Shown: positions 44,894 through 54,014, counted from the first letter of the stretch. The stretch is 64,000 bases of DNA from Betaproteobacteria bacterium (GCA_016868315.1 VGHE01000010.1:35160-99159), one strand, 5' to 3'. Numbers and translations are program-made. The notes: generated from the letters alone by a model not told the origin.

Positions 44894-46171
44894 TTAATAA
44901 TTGTTGCGCCAGATTCCTTCCAGGCGCTCAGCACCGGTCGAGACGTAGCTGACTGGAATACCAATCCAGCTTTCAATGCGTTCGACAAAATCTTCCATTG
45001 CAGGATCCAGGCCGTTCTTTTCGTCTGCAACCCGCGTCCACCCCTGTGCGAATTCCAAAACGGGCTCAACATTCTCCCAGGCTACGGCGGTCATTGGCCA
45101 GCCTTGCATGAGCGCTCCCGTTCGTTTGTCTTTGTATGCTGTCACAAGCCCGACGTGTTCAAGACCACTCAACACATCGGATTTCATGAGTGCGAGGCTC
45201 TGGTAACCGTTCACACACGCCATGTAGCGCAGCGCAACCAAATCAAGCCACCCAATACGACGCGAGCGTCCTGTGGTGGAGCCGAATTCGTTGCCGCGCT
45301 CGCGGAGCGCAGTTTCAAGTGTGCCCGAGAGTTCGCCCGGGAATGGACCATGACCCACGCGCGTTGCGTAGGCTTTTGCGACACCAATGATGTTTCCGAT
45401 TTTGGTGGGCGGCATACCAATACCGCCAGGACATGCTCCTGCCACAAGGCTGCTTGAGGTTACATAAGGGTAAGTTCCGTAGGCGACGTCGAGCAGGCCA
45501 CCCTGAGCTCCTTCGATCATCACCCGCGCACCATCGTTGAGTCGGTTGTGCACCAGCATGGCCACATCCTTCAAATAAGGGCGCAGAAAGCGGCAGGCTT
45601 CCATCAACTCAGTCAGGGTTTCAGGACTTAAGCCTTCGGCGAGTGGATGACCGCTCTGTGCAAAGTGCTCAATAAATCCAGGCGAAACACATTCTCCGAG
45701 TCGCGGAGCATCGCGCTGTGCACGGCTGGCATAGGCCGGACCAATGCCGCGTCCGGTTGTGCCAATGGCAGAGCCACTTTGGCTGCGTTCAAATTCACGT
45801 TTGAGATCTTGAGCTTTGTGTGCTGGCAAAATGGCAGTGGCACGAAAGTCGATATGCACTCGCTCTGGTGCAAGGTCGAATCCCTGTTCTTTGAGGCGGA
45901 GGATTTCATCGCGCAGCACCATTGGGTCGACCACAACGCCAGCTCCAATGGCGACCTCGCATTGGGGATGTAAAACCCCAGAGGGGAGAAGATGAGTGAC
46001 GACCTTGCGGCCGCTCACCCAAATCGTGTGCCCTGCATTGTTGCCGCCTTGAACACGGCACACAAGGTCTGCATCTTGGGCAAGCAAATCGACGAATTTA
46101 CCTTTGCCTTCATCTCCGAATTGAGCACCAAGAATACACGTGGCTTTGCCGGGGGCGAGCAGGGAACGCAT
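44894..46171 (-). CDS. purA: Adenylosuccinate synthetase
   Basis: Joins IMP and aspartate with GTP to make adenylosuccinate on the route to AMP. ATG 46171 follows GAGGAG by 8 nt; the longer frame to 46261 is dropped. GAQFGDEGKGKFVD is the P-loop, GNNAGHTI the substrate loop, and TTGRGIGPAYASR and SSTTGR-like FGSTTGRSRRIGWLD the nucleotide and base loops. Length 425 is normal. About 140 bases separate it from the next upstream gene. Confidence 0.96.
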   Translation of the reverse strand: MRSLLAPGKATCILGAQFGDEGKGKFVDLLAQDADLVCRVQGGNNAGHTIWVSGRKVVTHLLPSGVLHPQCEVAIGAGVVVDPMVLRDEILRLKEQGFDLAPERVHIDFRATAILPAHKAQDLKREFERSQSGSAIGTTGRGIGPAYASRAQRDAPRLGECVSPGFIEHFAQSGHPLAEGLSPETLTELMEACRFLRPYLKDVAMLVHNRLNDGARVMIEGAQGGLLDVAYGTYPYVTSSSLVAGACPGGIGMPPTKIGNIIGVAKAYATRVGHGPFPGELSGTLETALRERGNEFGSTTGRSRRIGWLDLVALRYMACVNGYQSLALMKSDVLSGLEHVGLVTAYKDKRTGALMQGWPMTAVAWENVEPVLEFAQGWTRVADEKNGLDPAMEDFVERIESWIGIPVSYVSTGAERLEGIWRNNY

Positions 46172-46310
46172 GGGCAGAACTCCTCTGGAAAAAATGCAAA
46201 CGCCGCACGGTACTCCACCCGGGCAGGGTGGGCAACAGTGGGGCGCCTGTAGGAGCACCACTCAGAAGCACACGGCCGCTGCCTCAAAAAGATGCGGTGG
46301 CTTCGAGTGC

Positions 46311-47411
46311 TTATTCAAAGTCACATTTTGCGACAACGCAGGTGGGGCAGTCGACAGCAGCCTCTGTGCCCAGCGCGATGCTGATGCCGCTTGGGAATGT
46401 ATTCGTGTCAACACCATAGTTGATTTCGTAGGCTTTGACTTCCTGTTCCGATTTGAAGGTTTTGCCTTTGATCTTGCCTTCGGTCGGAGTGCAGGGGTTG
46501 TCGTTGTTCAAAAAGTTATAGGTCAGGTTTTCGAATTCGGTGGCGACCTTGGTGTTGTCAGCTGCGACCACCAATTGAATCACGCCCGCGCTCACAACTT
46601 TCTTCTCAAGCTCGCCGGTTGCGGCATTGCGCTTGACCTTCACGAGCAGCTTGGTGGGAGTTGTGACGGCCTTGATACGTTCAAGTGTTGAACCATCGGG
46701 CTTCTTCAGCGTGATAGTGCGTTGCATCACATTGTTGATTTCTTTCTCGTACGAGAAATTGGCCGTGTCGGTGGTTGCTTTGAAGGTTACATCGCGTGTA
46801 CCGGACGTGGCCATGGTGCGGCCTGTGAGAGTTTTTCCGGCTTTGGAGACGTTCATCTCACGCGAGCGCGCTTCTGTTTCTCTCAGTTTTGTGCCTGCGA
46901 TATCTGCTCCAGTTTTGCCTTCGCCTTTAAACTTGAAGTGAGCGCCGTTGGTGCACACAGCATCCGCAGCATTGGTTGGCGTCCAAATCCGCGTCAGGGT
47001 TCCCGTTCCGGCCACCTCTGATCTTACAGCAGTAGCGGCTGCGGGAATTCGCCCGCGCTTTTCTGAGATTTCTTTTTGTCCGGCAGTGTAGGTGATAACT
47101 ACAGTCACTTCGCCGTTGGCGGCCGTGCATGTTCGGTTGCCGTTGCTGAAACTCTTGCTCTTAGGCGTTGCGGGAGTAAGCGCAAGTGCACTCGCCGCAG
47201 AACCACCCGAACCCGATTCGTTCAGTGAACTTGCTATTTCGTCCATGGTGTCGCTCTGGTTTTCTGCGAGCGCCCAAACGTTGTTGGTGATGTCACCGGT
47301 TGGGTCGTTGAGAAAGCCATTGAGTGCATCCACGGTGTCCGAAGCCTTTTTTCCGCATCCAAAGAAAATTCCAGCCAATGCAAAAGTCGAGATCAAGGCA
47401 GTTAGTTTCAT
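46311..47411 (-). CDS. Predicted lipoprotein of unknown family
   Basis: A 366-residue exported protein. ATG 47411 follows AAGGA by 4-5 nt. The signal ends ALAGIFFGC, an acceptable lipobox. A short helical segment (NNVWALAENQSDTMDEIASSLNE) and a Gly/Ser linker are followed by repeated beta-strand patterns rich in Thr and Lys (RTCTAANGEVTVVITYTAG, TGTLTRIWTPTN, TTDTANFSYEKEI). The C-terminus has two Cys pairs (NPCTPTE, DCPTCVVAKCDFE). Function unknown. It diverges from the TPR gene across about 130 bases. Confidence 0.72.
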   Translation of the reverse strand: MKLTALISTFALAGIFFGCGKKASDTVDALNGFLNDPTGDITNNVWALAENQSDTMDEIASSLNESGSGGSAASALALTPATPKSKSFSNGNRTCTAANGEVTVVITYTAGQKEISEKRGRIPAAATAVRSEVAGTGTLTRIWTPTNAADAVCTNGAHFKFKGEGKTGADIAGTKLRETEARSREMNVSKAGKTLTGRTMATSGTRDVTFKATTDTANFSYEKEINNVMQRTITLKKPDGSTLERIKAVTTPTKLLVKVKRNAATGELEKKVVSAGVIQLVVAADNTKVATEFENLTYNFLNNDNPCTPTEGKIKGKTFKSEQEVKAYEINYGVDTNTFPSGISIALGTEAAVDCPTCVVAKCDFE

Positions 47412-47538
47412 GTCTTCCTTACGTGTCTCTTTGGGCAAAAGTGCCAACAGAATTCTATCAAAGTTTTTTTGTCTGTTGGCTGGCCGTGTGCAGCTATGTG
47501 CGCTAAAATGCTGACATGTAAAAAAGAGAGGTTCCCGC

Positions 47539-48300
47539 ATGGATATGCGTCAGCAAGAGTTCGACGTGGCTTATGCTTCCGGTGATTTCGAGAACGCGGA
47601 GCAGTTTGTTGTCGAGGCTTTGGCCGATCGGCCGGATAACCCACACTGGTTGAACCAACTGGGACTTTTGTATTTTGCACAAGGGCAATATTCCGATGCA
47701 CTCGCAGCGTTCGATAGAGCGGTGTGCGCCGATCCTCATTTTCTTGAACCGCTTCTCAATGGAGCGATTTTGCTGTCTGACCTTGGTTATTACGATGAAG
47801 CGGCGCAGCGTTTCGATGCCGCAAAACTCATCGATTCTTCGGTGCCTTCGCAGGCAGGTGCTCTCGGCCTGGGTTCGACACTTCCTCTGCCGCTTGGACA
47901 TTTGCCGGCCTCTTTGGGTGTGGCAATAGGCCGGGCAGCAGCCGAGAAATATTTGCAGCTCTCCGACGCTCTGCTGGAATTGAATTTATTCGTCCGTGCC
48001 CAGGAGGCGGCGGAAGAAGCCTGCCGTCATTACGACCACGCGCGGGCTCGATTGCAGTTGGCACGCACATATCTTGCGCAGCTTCAGCCTGACCGGGCTC
48101 TGCTCGAGGTTGAAAACGCTCGCCGGCATGACCCGCGCTTTGTTGAGCTGCACGTCTTTTCTGCGCTTTTGCATTTTGTCCGCAACGAACGTTCCGAAGC
48201 CCTCGATGCTCTCACCCGAGCCGAGATGCTTGCAGACACAACCGCGTTGGGGCAGGTTCTCCGTCAGGCCTATGCGGGCTCTGGCGCTGCGCTGAACTGA
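47539..48300 (+). CDS. TPR-repeat protein
   Basis: A 253-residue soluble scaffold of tetratricopeptide repeats. AGAGAGG precedes the ATG by about 7 nt. Repeats are visible in QQEFDVAYASGDFENAEQFV, HWLNQLGLLYFAQGQYSDAL, PLLNGAILLSDLGYYDEAAQ, ACRHYDHARARLQLARTYL and later QPDRALLEVENARRHDP. No signal peptide. It lies immediately before dapC (13 bases) and may form part of the dapC-dapD transcription unit, though nothing links it to lysine synthesis. Confidence 0.85.
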   Translation: MDMRQQEFDVAYASGDFENAEQFVVEALADRPDNPHWLNQLGLLYFAQGQYSDALAAFDRAVCADPHFLEPLLNGAILLSDLGYYDEAAQRFDAAKLIDSSVPSQAGALGLGSTLPLPLGHLPASLGVAIGRAAAEKYLQLSDALLELNLFVRAQEAAEEACRHYDHARARLQLARTYLAQLQPDRALLEVENARRHDPRFVELHVFSALLHFVRNERSEALDALTRAEMLADTTALGQVLRQAYAGSGAALN

Positions 48301-48313
48301 GGGAGATTGCTTC

Positions 48314-49516
48314 GTGTCTTCATTGCCGTCCAATTCATGGCTTGACCTGTTGCCGAAATACTCACTGTTGCGCAACGACGATCGCAAGGCGCGCTTGCGT
48401 TCAGCTGGGCGAGAAGTCTTTGACTTTGGCATCGGCGATCCCCAAGAGGAAACGCCCGAGTTCATCCGCAAAGCGCTTGCCGAGAATATCCCGAACGTGA
48501 GCCAATATCCGCTCTCGCAAGGCTCTCTCGATTTCCGCAAAGCCTGTGCGCGCTGGTGTGAAACACGGTTGAATGTTCAAATCGATGCAGCAACGCAAAT
48601 CATTTCGAGCAATGGCAGCAAAGAGGCAATCTTTCACATTCCGCATGTTCTTTTGAACAGTGCGAGTGCACGTCGGATGGTGCTTTTTCCCGATCCCGGC
48701 TTCCCGGTTTACAAAAGCTCAACGTTGCTTTCGGGGGGGGTGCCATATCAGTACACATTGAAGCCAGAGAAGGCCTACGTCTTCGATCCAGCCAGTATCC
48801 CGGTAGATCTTCTCCCGCAGGTTGCGGCGGTTTGGATTTCCTATCCGCACAATCCGACCGGTGCGTTACTGCCACGTGCGGATGCAGAGGCGATCTATGC
48901 TTGGGCAATCAAACACGACCTCGTACTTTTGTCCGATGAATGTTACGTAGACATGTATTTCCCAGGAAGTGAAAAGCCCGTCTCGCTTCTTGAAATCGCG
49001 GCGCAAAACTCATTCAAAAACGTAATGGCGTTCTTTAGTTTGAGTAAGCGCTCCGGCATGACTGGATACCGTTCCGGATTCGTTGCTGGAGATGCACGCC
49101 TCGTGGGTGCGTTTGCAAAATACCGCCCCAACGTGGGAGTTGGTACGCCTGAGTTTGTTCAGCGTGCCGCTATGGCAGCATGGGCTGATGACGTGCATGT
49201 GCATGAGCGGAACACCATCTTTGCGCACAAGCGGCAAATTGTGGATGCATTCCTCAAAAAGAACGGCTTCAAAGTTTTGCCCTCTTCGGCCACTTTTTAT
49301 GTGTGGATCGATGCTCCTCAGAGTTACCAAAGCGGAGAGGATTATTGCGAGGCTCTGGCGCAGGCGACAGGCATCGTCGCCACGCCAGGAGATGCATTGG
49401 GTGATTCTTCAACAAGATGTTTTCGACTTGCCCTCGTTCCGACTGCTGAAAAAATTCAGCAGTGTGTTGCGCTGTGGCAGCAAGCAATTGATTCTGGCGT
49501 TTTGCGAAAAGGATAA
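48314..49516 (+). CDS. dapC: Succinyldiaminopimelate aminotransferase
   Basis: A fold-type I PLP aminotransferase of the DapC type, converting N-succinyl-2-amino-6-ketopimelate to succinyl-diaminopimelate. The GTG start follows GGGAG by 8 nt. GIGDPQEETP and QYPLSQGSLDFRKA match the N-terminal family pattern; YPHNPTGA, LSDECYVDMYF and the Schiff-base Lys in FSLSKRSGMTGYRSG are the catalytic region. Length 400 is normal. dapD follows six bases on, which strongly supports the substrate over other aminotransferase roles. An uninterrupted run of eight G (48733-48740) lies within the coding sequence. Confidence 0.9.
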   Translation: MSSLPSNSWLDLLPKYSLLRNDDRKARLRSAGREVFDFGIGDPQEETPEFIRKALAENIPNVSQYPLSQGSLDFRKACARWCETRLNVQIDAATQIISSNGSKEAIFHIPHVLLNSASARRMVLFPDPGFPVYKSSTLLSGGVPYQYTLKPEKAYVFDPASIPVDLLPQVAAVWISYPHNPTGALLPRADAEAIYAWAIKHDLVLLSDECYVDMYFPGSEKPVSLLEIAAQNSFKNVMAFFSLSKRSGMTGYRSGFVAGDARLVGAFAKYRPNVGVGTPEFVQRAAMAAWADDVHVHERNTIFAHKRQIVDAFLKKNGFKVLPSSATFYVWIDAPQSYQSGEDYCEALAQATGIVATPGDALGDSSTRCFRLALVPTAEKIQQCVALWQQAIDSGVLRKG

Positions 49517-49522
49517 AAATTC

Positions 49523-50458
49523 ATGCCCAACTCTCTGACTCCCGAAAAACTCAACGAATGGAAGCAGACCATCGCAGCCGCATGGACTGACCCCGAGCAA
49601 ATCAAAAACCCCAAAACACAGCAGACTTTAGTTGCCATCCTGCGTGCGCTCGAACATGGCACGCTGCGTGTTGTGAGCCCTCTGGGCACTGAGGCAACCC
49701 ACACACATACGCCCTTGACTGGCGATTTGCGCAGTTGGGATGTGCATGCTTGGGTGAAGCAGGCAGTGTTGCTGACCTTGCGTTGGCGTACGCCGCGCAT
49801 GTCGACGGGCGTTACTGCGTTTGCCGGAGAGCAGTCAGTTGCGCAGGGGCGAATTCATGGTGACGCGCTGGTTTTCCATGACAAGCTCGACACGCGTTCC
49901 GATCACGCAGAAATGCGCGTTCGTGTTGTGCCTCCCGGTGTTGTGCGCGAAGGTGCCTACATGGCTCCAGGGGCAATTCTCATGCCTGGATATGTAAATA
50001 TTGGTGCGTATGTGGGGCAGGGCACAATGGTTGACACCTGGGCAACGGTTGGCTCCTGTGCGCAGATTGGTGCCAACGTTCATCTCGCGGGTGGTGTAGG
50101 TATCGGTGGAGTACTTGAACCTGCAAATGCGCGGCCTGTGATTGTCGGTGACAACGCTTTCGTGGGCAGTCGAGCGATTGTGGTTGAGGGTGCGGTTATC
50201 AGTGCGGGAGCGGTTCTTGGAGCCAACGTCTGCATTACTGCCACCACACCGATTTACGATGTGACCTCTCCCGATCGCATTGAATACCGCGGCTATGTTC
50301 CGCCAAATGCTGTTGTAGCGCCGGGGACTCGCAGCAAATCTTTTCCGGGTGGGGATGTGCAGCTGCAGTGTTCCTACATTATTGCATGGCGCAACGATCG
50401 CACCGATTCAAAGGTCAGTCTGAACGAAGTTCTGCGCGAAACCGGGATCGCGGTGTAA
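49523..50458 (+). CDS. dapD: Tetrahydrodipicolinate N-succinyltransferase
   Basis: Transfers succinyl from CoA to tetrahydrodipicolinate in the succinylase branch of lysine/diaminopimelate synthesis. The C-terminal half is a left-handed beta helix of hexapeptide repeats (VREGAYMAPGAILMPGYVNIG, GTMVDTWATVGSCAQIGANV, GVGIGGVLEP, VGDNAFVGSRAIVVEGAVI), with the family's MVDTWATVGSCAQIG. The N-terminal helical domain has PEQI and DLRSWDVHAWVKQAV. Length 311 is slightly above typical. Directly after dapC. Confidence 0.94.
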   Translation: MPNSLTPEKLNEWKQTIAAAWTDPEQIKNPKTQQTLVAILRALEHGTLRVVSPLGTEATHTHTPLTGDLRSWDVHAWVKQAVLLTLRWRTPRMSTGVTAFAGEQSVAQGRIHGDALVFHDKLDTRSDHAEMRVRVVPPGVVREGAYMAPGAILMPGYVNIGAYVGQGTMVDTWATVGSCAQIGANVHLAGGVGIGGVLEPANARPVIVGDNAFVGSRAIVVEGAVISAGAVLGANVCITATTPIYDVTSPDRIEYRGYVPPNAVVAPGTRSKSFPGGDVQLQCSYIIAWRNDRTDSKVSLNEVLRETGIAV

Positions 50459-50500
50459 AACACTGCCCCATGCTTGCTTCCCTGAGGCGCGTTGCCTGAT

Positions 50501-51823
50501 TCAAGTTTTCTGCACGCGCTTGAGGATGACTTCGCGGGCCCGCACGGTTGGCCCGAGGTTTTCGAGGAGCATTTGGGTTCCAACAATCCGACGATTGAGG
50601 AACATGAGCTCCGCGGGGGGTGGCCTCAACAGTGTGGACTTCGCAAAGCTTAAGATTTTGTCTTTCAATCGCCGGGTCAGGTGACATTCTTTCCACGAAA
50701 AATAGTTGTGAACGAACGGCTCGCAGGTGATGGCCATCATCTGCACAAATGCGTCGCGGGCTTCCTCGGAGTCGGTTGTAAAGAGAAGCTGCATTTTTTC
50801 GGCCACAGCGATGACATCTTTTTTGCTGCCGAACATGCATGCAAGGCAAAGCGCTTTGTAGTTCTCACGCAGGCTCAAGCTGAGTTCTTCTGTTGCACCA
50901 AAGTCGAGCACACACAGTTTACCGTCCGGGGTAACCAGAAAGTTGGCTGGGTTGGGATCGGATTGAATGAATCCGTTGTCGAAGATTTCAAAAAAGAGCA
51001 ACTCAAGCATGGCGCGACCCAGGCGGTCACGCAGGCTTTCGTCGGCCTGACCAACATGCGGCGCACCCGTGTGAGTCATCCAATCCTTAAGATTCATTCC
51101 ATCGACCCAGCGCGTCACCAGCATTTTTTCGTTGCTCAGTGATGCAAAAACCTCGGGCACGATGATGTTCTCGAAACTCTCAAGTTTCTTGCGGTAGAAG
51201 AGGTAAAAGTCGCGCTCTTTCGCGAAATCAAGTTCCTGTAGAAAAAGAGACTCTACGCGTGCAAAGAGATCGTCATAATCAGCTTTTACAGGCAACACGT
51301 TTGCGACAATCAGTACCCGTTTGATGTTCTCGAGGTCGGAACGTACGCTCCGTTCAAGACCAGGATAACGTACCTTTACAGCGACAGGTGTGCCGTCGTG
51401 CAATCGAGCCTTGTGAACCTGGCCAATGCTGGCCGCATGAATTGCCGTTTCCTCGATGTGCGCAAACGGCCAGGAGCCTTCGAGTGCAGATTCAATGAGG
51501 GGTTGAATTTCATTCCAGGGACGCGCTGTTGCATCCGATTGAAGACGCGATAGAGCATCTCGCCAAGGCTTGGGGATGACGGTTTCGTCGGCGAGACTCA
51601 GCATCTGCCCCATCTTCATGGCCGCGCCCTTGAGTTCGTCAAGACCGCGAACCAAGCGCAACGCAGCACCGCTCTGAAGCAAATCCTCTGCAGCAGTGCC
51701 AGTCAGTTTTCGTTTGATTTTTTCGGAGCCTGCGCGAACGGCAGTACTTCCCAGAGTGCGCAGAAGCGATAGCGCTCGTTTACGCGCATCTGTGTCAGTG
51801 CTCAAAATATTCACCCATATCAA
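50501..51823 (-). CDS. ABC1/UbiB-family kinase-like protein, COQ8-like
   Basis: A 440-residue protein of the ABC1 atypical kinase family, whose members support ubiquinone synthesis. AMKMGQMLSLADETVIPK is the KxGQ signature, AASIGQVHKARLHDG the Ala-rich loop, QSDPNPANFLV the catalytic-loop equivalent and VLDFGATEEL the metal-binding DFG. The QSDPNPANF and KMGQMLS forms are nearer to mitochondrial COQ8/ADCK3 than to bacterial UbiB (HADPHPGN). There is no C-terminal UbiB membrane pair. The first codon, TTG at 51823, overlaps the STAS gene's stop by four bases; a later TTG or GTG is possible. The pairing with STAS is unexpected. Family sure, substrate unknown. Confidence 0.85.
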   Translation of the reverse strand: MIWVNILSTDTDARKRALSLLRTLGSTAVRAGSEKIKRKLTGTAAEDLLQSGAALRLVRGLDELKGAAMKMGQMLSLADETVIPKPWRDALSRLQSDATARPWNEIQPLIESALEGSWPFAHIEETAIHAASIGQVHKARLHDGTPVAVKVRYPGLERSVRSDLENIKRVLIVANVLPVKADYDDLFARVESLFLQELDFAKERDFYLFYRKKLESFENIIVPEVFASLSNEKMLVTRWVDGMNLKDWMTHTGAPHVGQADESLRDRLGRAMLELLFFEIFDNGFIQSDPNPANFLVTPDGKLCVLDFGATEELSLSLRENYKALCLACMFGSKKDVIAVAEKMQLLFTTDSEEARDAFVQMMAITCEPFVHNYFSWKECHLTRRLKDKILSFAKSTLLRPPPAELMFLNRRIVGTQMLLENLGPTVRAREVILKRVQKT

Positions 51824-52125
51824 GCAATTTTAAAAAGCTTTTCAAAGCGCAGAGCCTTCATTCCCGTTTGTTCCTTGGGAAGGGCATTCTGAATGATAAC
51901 TTGTTTAAGCAAAACCTGTGGTGCAAGTCGAAAAGCGACAAGAGCACCGTAACCAAGGACGCCCTCGATTTGGCAGGCAGCCAAGTCAAGGACAATGTGA
52001 GTTTGTTTTTTTCCGAGGCAAAGATGCGTGAGCTTTTCGGGAAGAGCACTCGCAGCTGTTTCATCCAGTTGACCATCGAGGGTTAAGACGAGTTTGTCAT
52101 TCGTTTCAAGACAGCTCAAGTTCAT
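51820..52125 (-). CDS. STAS-domain protein without the usual Ser
   Basis: A 101-residue single-domain protein. ATG 52125 follows GGAG by 9 nt; the longer frame is not supported. It reads as a STAS fold: DKLVLTLDGQLDETAASAL, a helix, THIVLDLAACQIEG, then LGYGALVAFRLA. In anti-anti-sigma factors the segment after the strand is D-S-S/A-G-L and holds the phosphorylated Ser; here it is I-E-G-V-L-G-Y-G-A-L, with no Ser or Thr at the site. So it is either not controlled by phosphorylation or a STAS of another type. It overlaps the ABC1 kinase gene by four bases. Confidence 0.75.
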   Translation of the reverse strand: MNLSCLETNDKLVLTLDGQLDETAASALPEKLTHLCLGKKQTHIVLDLAACQIEGVLGYGALVAFRLAPQVLLKQVIIQNALPKEQTGMKALRFEKLFKIA

Positions 52126-52287
52126 ACGCGCGCGCTCCGTGTGCTGAGGTTCAGCCCATTTCCCATTCAACAGTGCATGCAACAGACCGTCAAGCTCAGC
52201 CTGATGATCAATTGCAACAGGTTGTTGAGGTGTGTCACCATGAAGCGGTGCAGATTATGCCCATGCTCTGAAACAGGAGTTGCCTCT

Positions 52288-53061
52288 ATGGATGCGTTTC
52301 CAGCGCGTTTAAACGCTGTTGTTCGTCTTGCTTTCGTTGCTACTGCTGTGCCGTTGTTCACTGCCTGTCTTTCAACCGGCGTGCGTTCGTCCGGCTCTGA
52401 ATTGCCTCAGGCAGCCACGGCGTTTGGTGATGGCCAATTGCGAGTTTCGGTCGATCACAACTGCAAAGAACGCTGTGAAACCATGAGCGTCGATTTCGAA
52501 AACCTGACGACCTCTCCCATGGAGATTCTGGTAAACCAGGCGCGCTTGCAACGGGGCGCCGAGAAATTTGCGCTCAAGCGTCAGGGCGAACAGACAGGCA
52601 ATTTGAAGATTCCCCCGAAGAAAAAAGCGTCCGCCGATTTCGCTCCTTATTCAGCAGCTAACGGTCGACGTCTCAGTTACGTTGCGCCCGAGGCGGTCTG
52701 GTGTTCGCTTAAAGTGAGTCCTGAGTGCAAGAACACAGCCGAGGCTGATGCGTTATGCGCTGGTTACGCCCGCTCCTACTTCGACGTTTATACCGAAGCA
52801 GGAGGATGGATCCTTTTGAATTTTGCCTACAACATGGGTGGCAGAACTGAGATGATTCAAAGCCCGGCTCCGGAGACACTCGGACGCGGTCCCGATGTTC
52901 TTCCAAAGCAGGATGATCGTGCTCCTGCTTTTTTTCGTGAACCCAACAACGTTGTTTTTTACAAAATGGAATGCAACGAAAAGTGCCGCTGCACGGATCT
53001 CACAAAGCCACGGCGTTTCTCGGATGACAAACTGAAGCCTGTGATTGAGCCTATTCCTTAA
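52288..53061 (+). CDS. Predicted lipoprotein
   Basis: A 257-residue exported protein. ATG 52288 follows AGGAG by 8 nt; an upstream open frame overlaps the STAS gene's start region. The signal ends VPLFTAC, a lipobox. The mature part has seven Cys (NCKERCETM, VWCSLK, ECKNTA, ALCAGY, ECNEKCRCTD), enough for several disulphides, and a beta-rich core. Unknown family. It converges on the GHKL gene, and both stop codons share the TTAA at 53058-53061. Confidence 0.72.
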   Translation: MDAFPARLNAVVRLAFVATAVPLFTACLSTGVRSSGSELPQAATAFGDGQLRVSVDHNCKERCETMSVDFENLTTSPMEILVNQARLQRGAEKFALKRQGEQTGNLKIPPKKKASADFAPYSAANGRRLSYVAPEAVWCSLKVSPECKNTAEADALCAGYARSYFDVYTEAGGWILLNFAYNMGGRTEMIQSPAPETLGRGPDVLPKQDDRAPAFFREPNNVVFYKMECNEKCRCTDLTKPRRFSDDKLKPVIEPIP

Positions 53062-53996
53062 ATTGAGAAATAGTGGAATGACCGCGGGCGAGCGTCGAAA
53101 TCCTTGAGCCGGCGTTCGAACCGAAGCAGGCAGACGACTTCGGTCATAAGGTCTGTATGCACATTCACAACAAACTGATGCAGCCTCTCAAACACAAACT
53201 TTATTCCTAAACCGCCGCTTTTGCGCCGCTCCACGTCTCCGAGGTCGAGTGTCGTATCAAGGTAGCGGAGAATTGTGTCTTTCTTGAGTCGGCCAAAGCG
53301 GTCTGTGACTGAGAGACCAAATTGTTCGCCGTCGAAAGCCCATTTGACAGTCACAAGGTCAGTGTTGTCGAGTTTGAACTCCGTACGGTGCGGTTGGCCT
53401 TTGTAACGGTGGTTTGCATCAAATACTGCGTTGAGCACCAATTCGTCGAGCATGTCGGAAATACGGCGTGAGTATTCTTGGAAACGGTTGTTCTCGATGT
53501 TGCCACCGAGAAAACGGACAAAGTCACCGACGCGTTCAATGGCGAGGTTTTTGTCGGAGTGAGTGAGAATATCATGGCGATAGATTTCGCATGATCCCTT
53601 GATGTACTTCTCCACACCGAAAATGTCTGAAGTTTGAAATTTGCGAATGATGGTCTGCATGTCTCGGGGTTCGAATTCATTGTTGTTCGAAGCAACGAAA
53701 CACTGCACAGGAAGGCAGTCGCGGATGTTGTTCGGGAGCTCTCCGATGGGGGAGCGGATGGTTAGAATGATAAGGCAGTTGGGGTACTGTTGGCTAAACT
53801 TGTCCACCAGGTCATGGTGGTTTTCGTCCGAGATGAGCAAATTCCGACGGTGCGAAAAATGGGATTCGTTCATGTGCTGAAAAACTTCTTCTTCCGAAGC
53901 ACATTCAATCAGTGCTATCCCTGCAGAGCGGATGATGACACTCAGGTCATTGATGTTTGCCTTGCTGAATTCCGGAAGAAAAAGAAGAGCGCGCAT
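53058..53996 (-). CDS. Degenerate receiver fused to a GHKL ATPase
   Basis: A 312-residue cytoplasmic protein. GGAG lies 9 nt before the ATG. The N-terminal 120 residues have the alternating strand/helix pattern of a receiver (ALLFLPEFS, NLLISDENH, CLIILTIRSPIG) but not the conserved acidic cluster or an obvious phosphoacceptor. The C-terminal part is a GHKL domain of the anti-sigma type: N box DELVLNAVFDANH, G1 VTDRFGRL, G2 GGLGIKFVFE. There is no HisKA helix pair, so it is not a classical histidine kinase; an RsbW-like role, controlling another protein by ATP-dependent binding or phosphorylation, is inferred. The STAS protein 1 kb away is a candidate partner. Confidence 0.75.
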   Translation of the reverse strand: MRALLFLPEFSKANINDLSVIIRSAGIALIECASEEEVFQHMNESHFSHRRNLLISDENHHDLVDKFSQQYPNCLIILTIRSPIGELPNNIRDCLPVQCFVASNNNEFEPRDMQTIIRKFQTSDIFGVEKYIKGSCEIYRHDILTHSDKNLAIERVGDFVRFLGGNIENNRFQEYSRRISDMLDELVLNAVFDANHRYKGQPHRTEFKLDNTDLVTVKWAFDGEQFGLSVTDRFGRLKKDTILRYLDTTLDLGDVERRKSGGLGIKFVFERLHQFVVNVHTDLMTEVVCLLRFERRLKDFDARPRSFHYFSI

Positions 53997-54014
53997 GTTG
54001 ATTTACTCCATACG

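Noticed and set aside
44840-45457. 205-codon plus-strand frame across purA
   Set aside because: Antisense shadow of the C-terminal half of purA.
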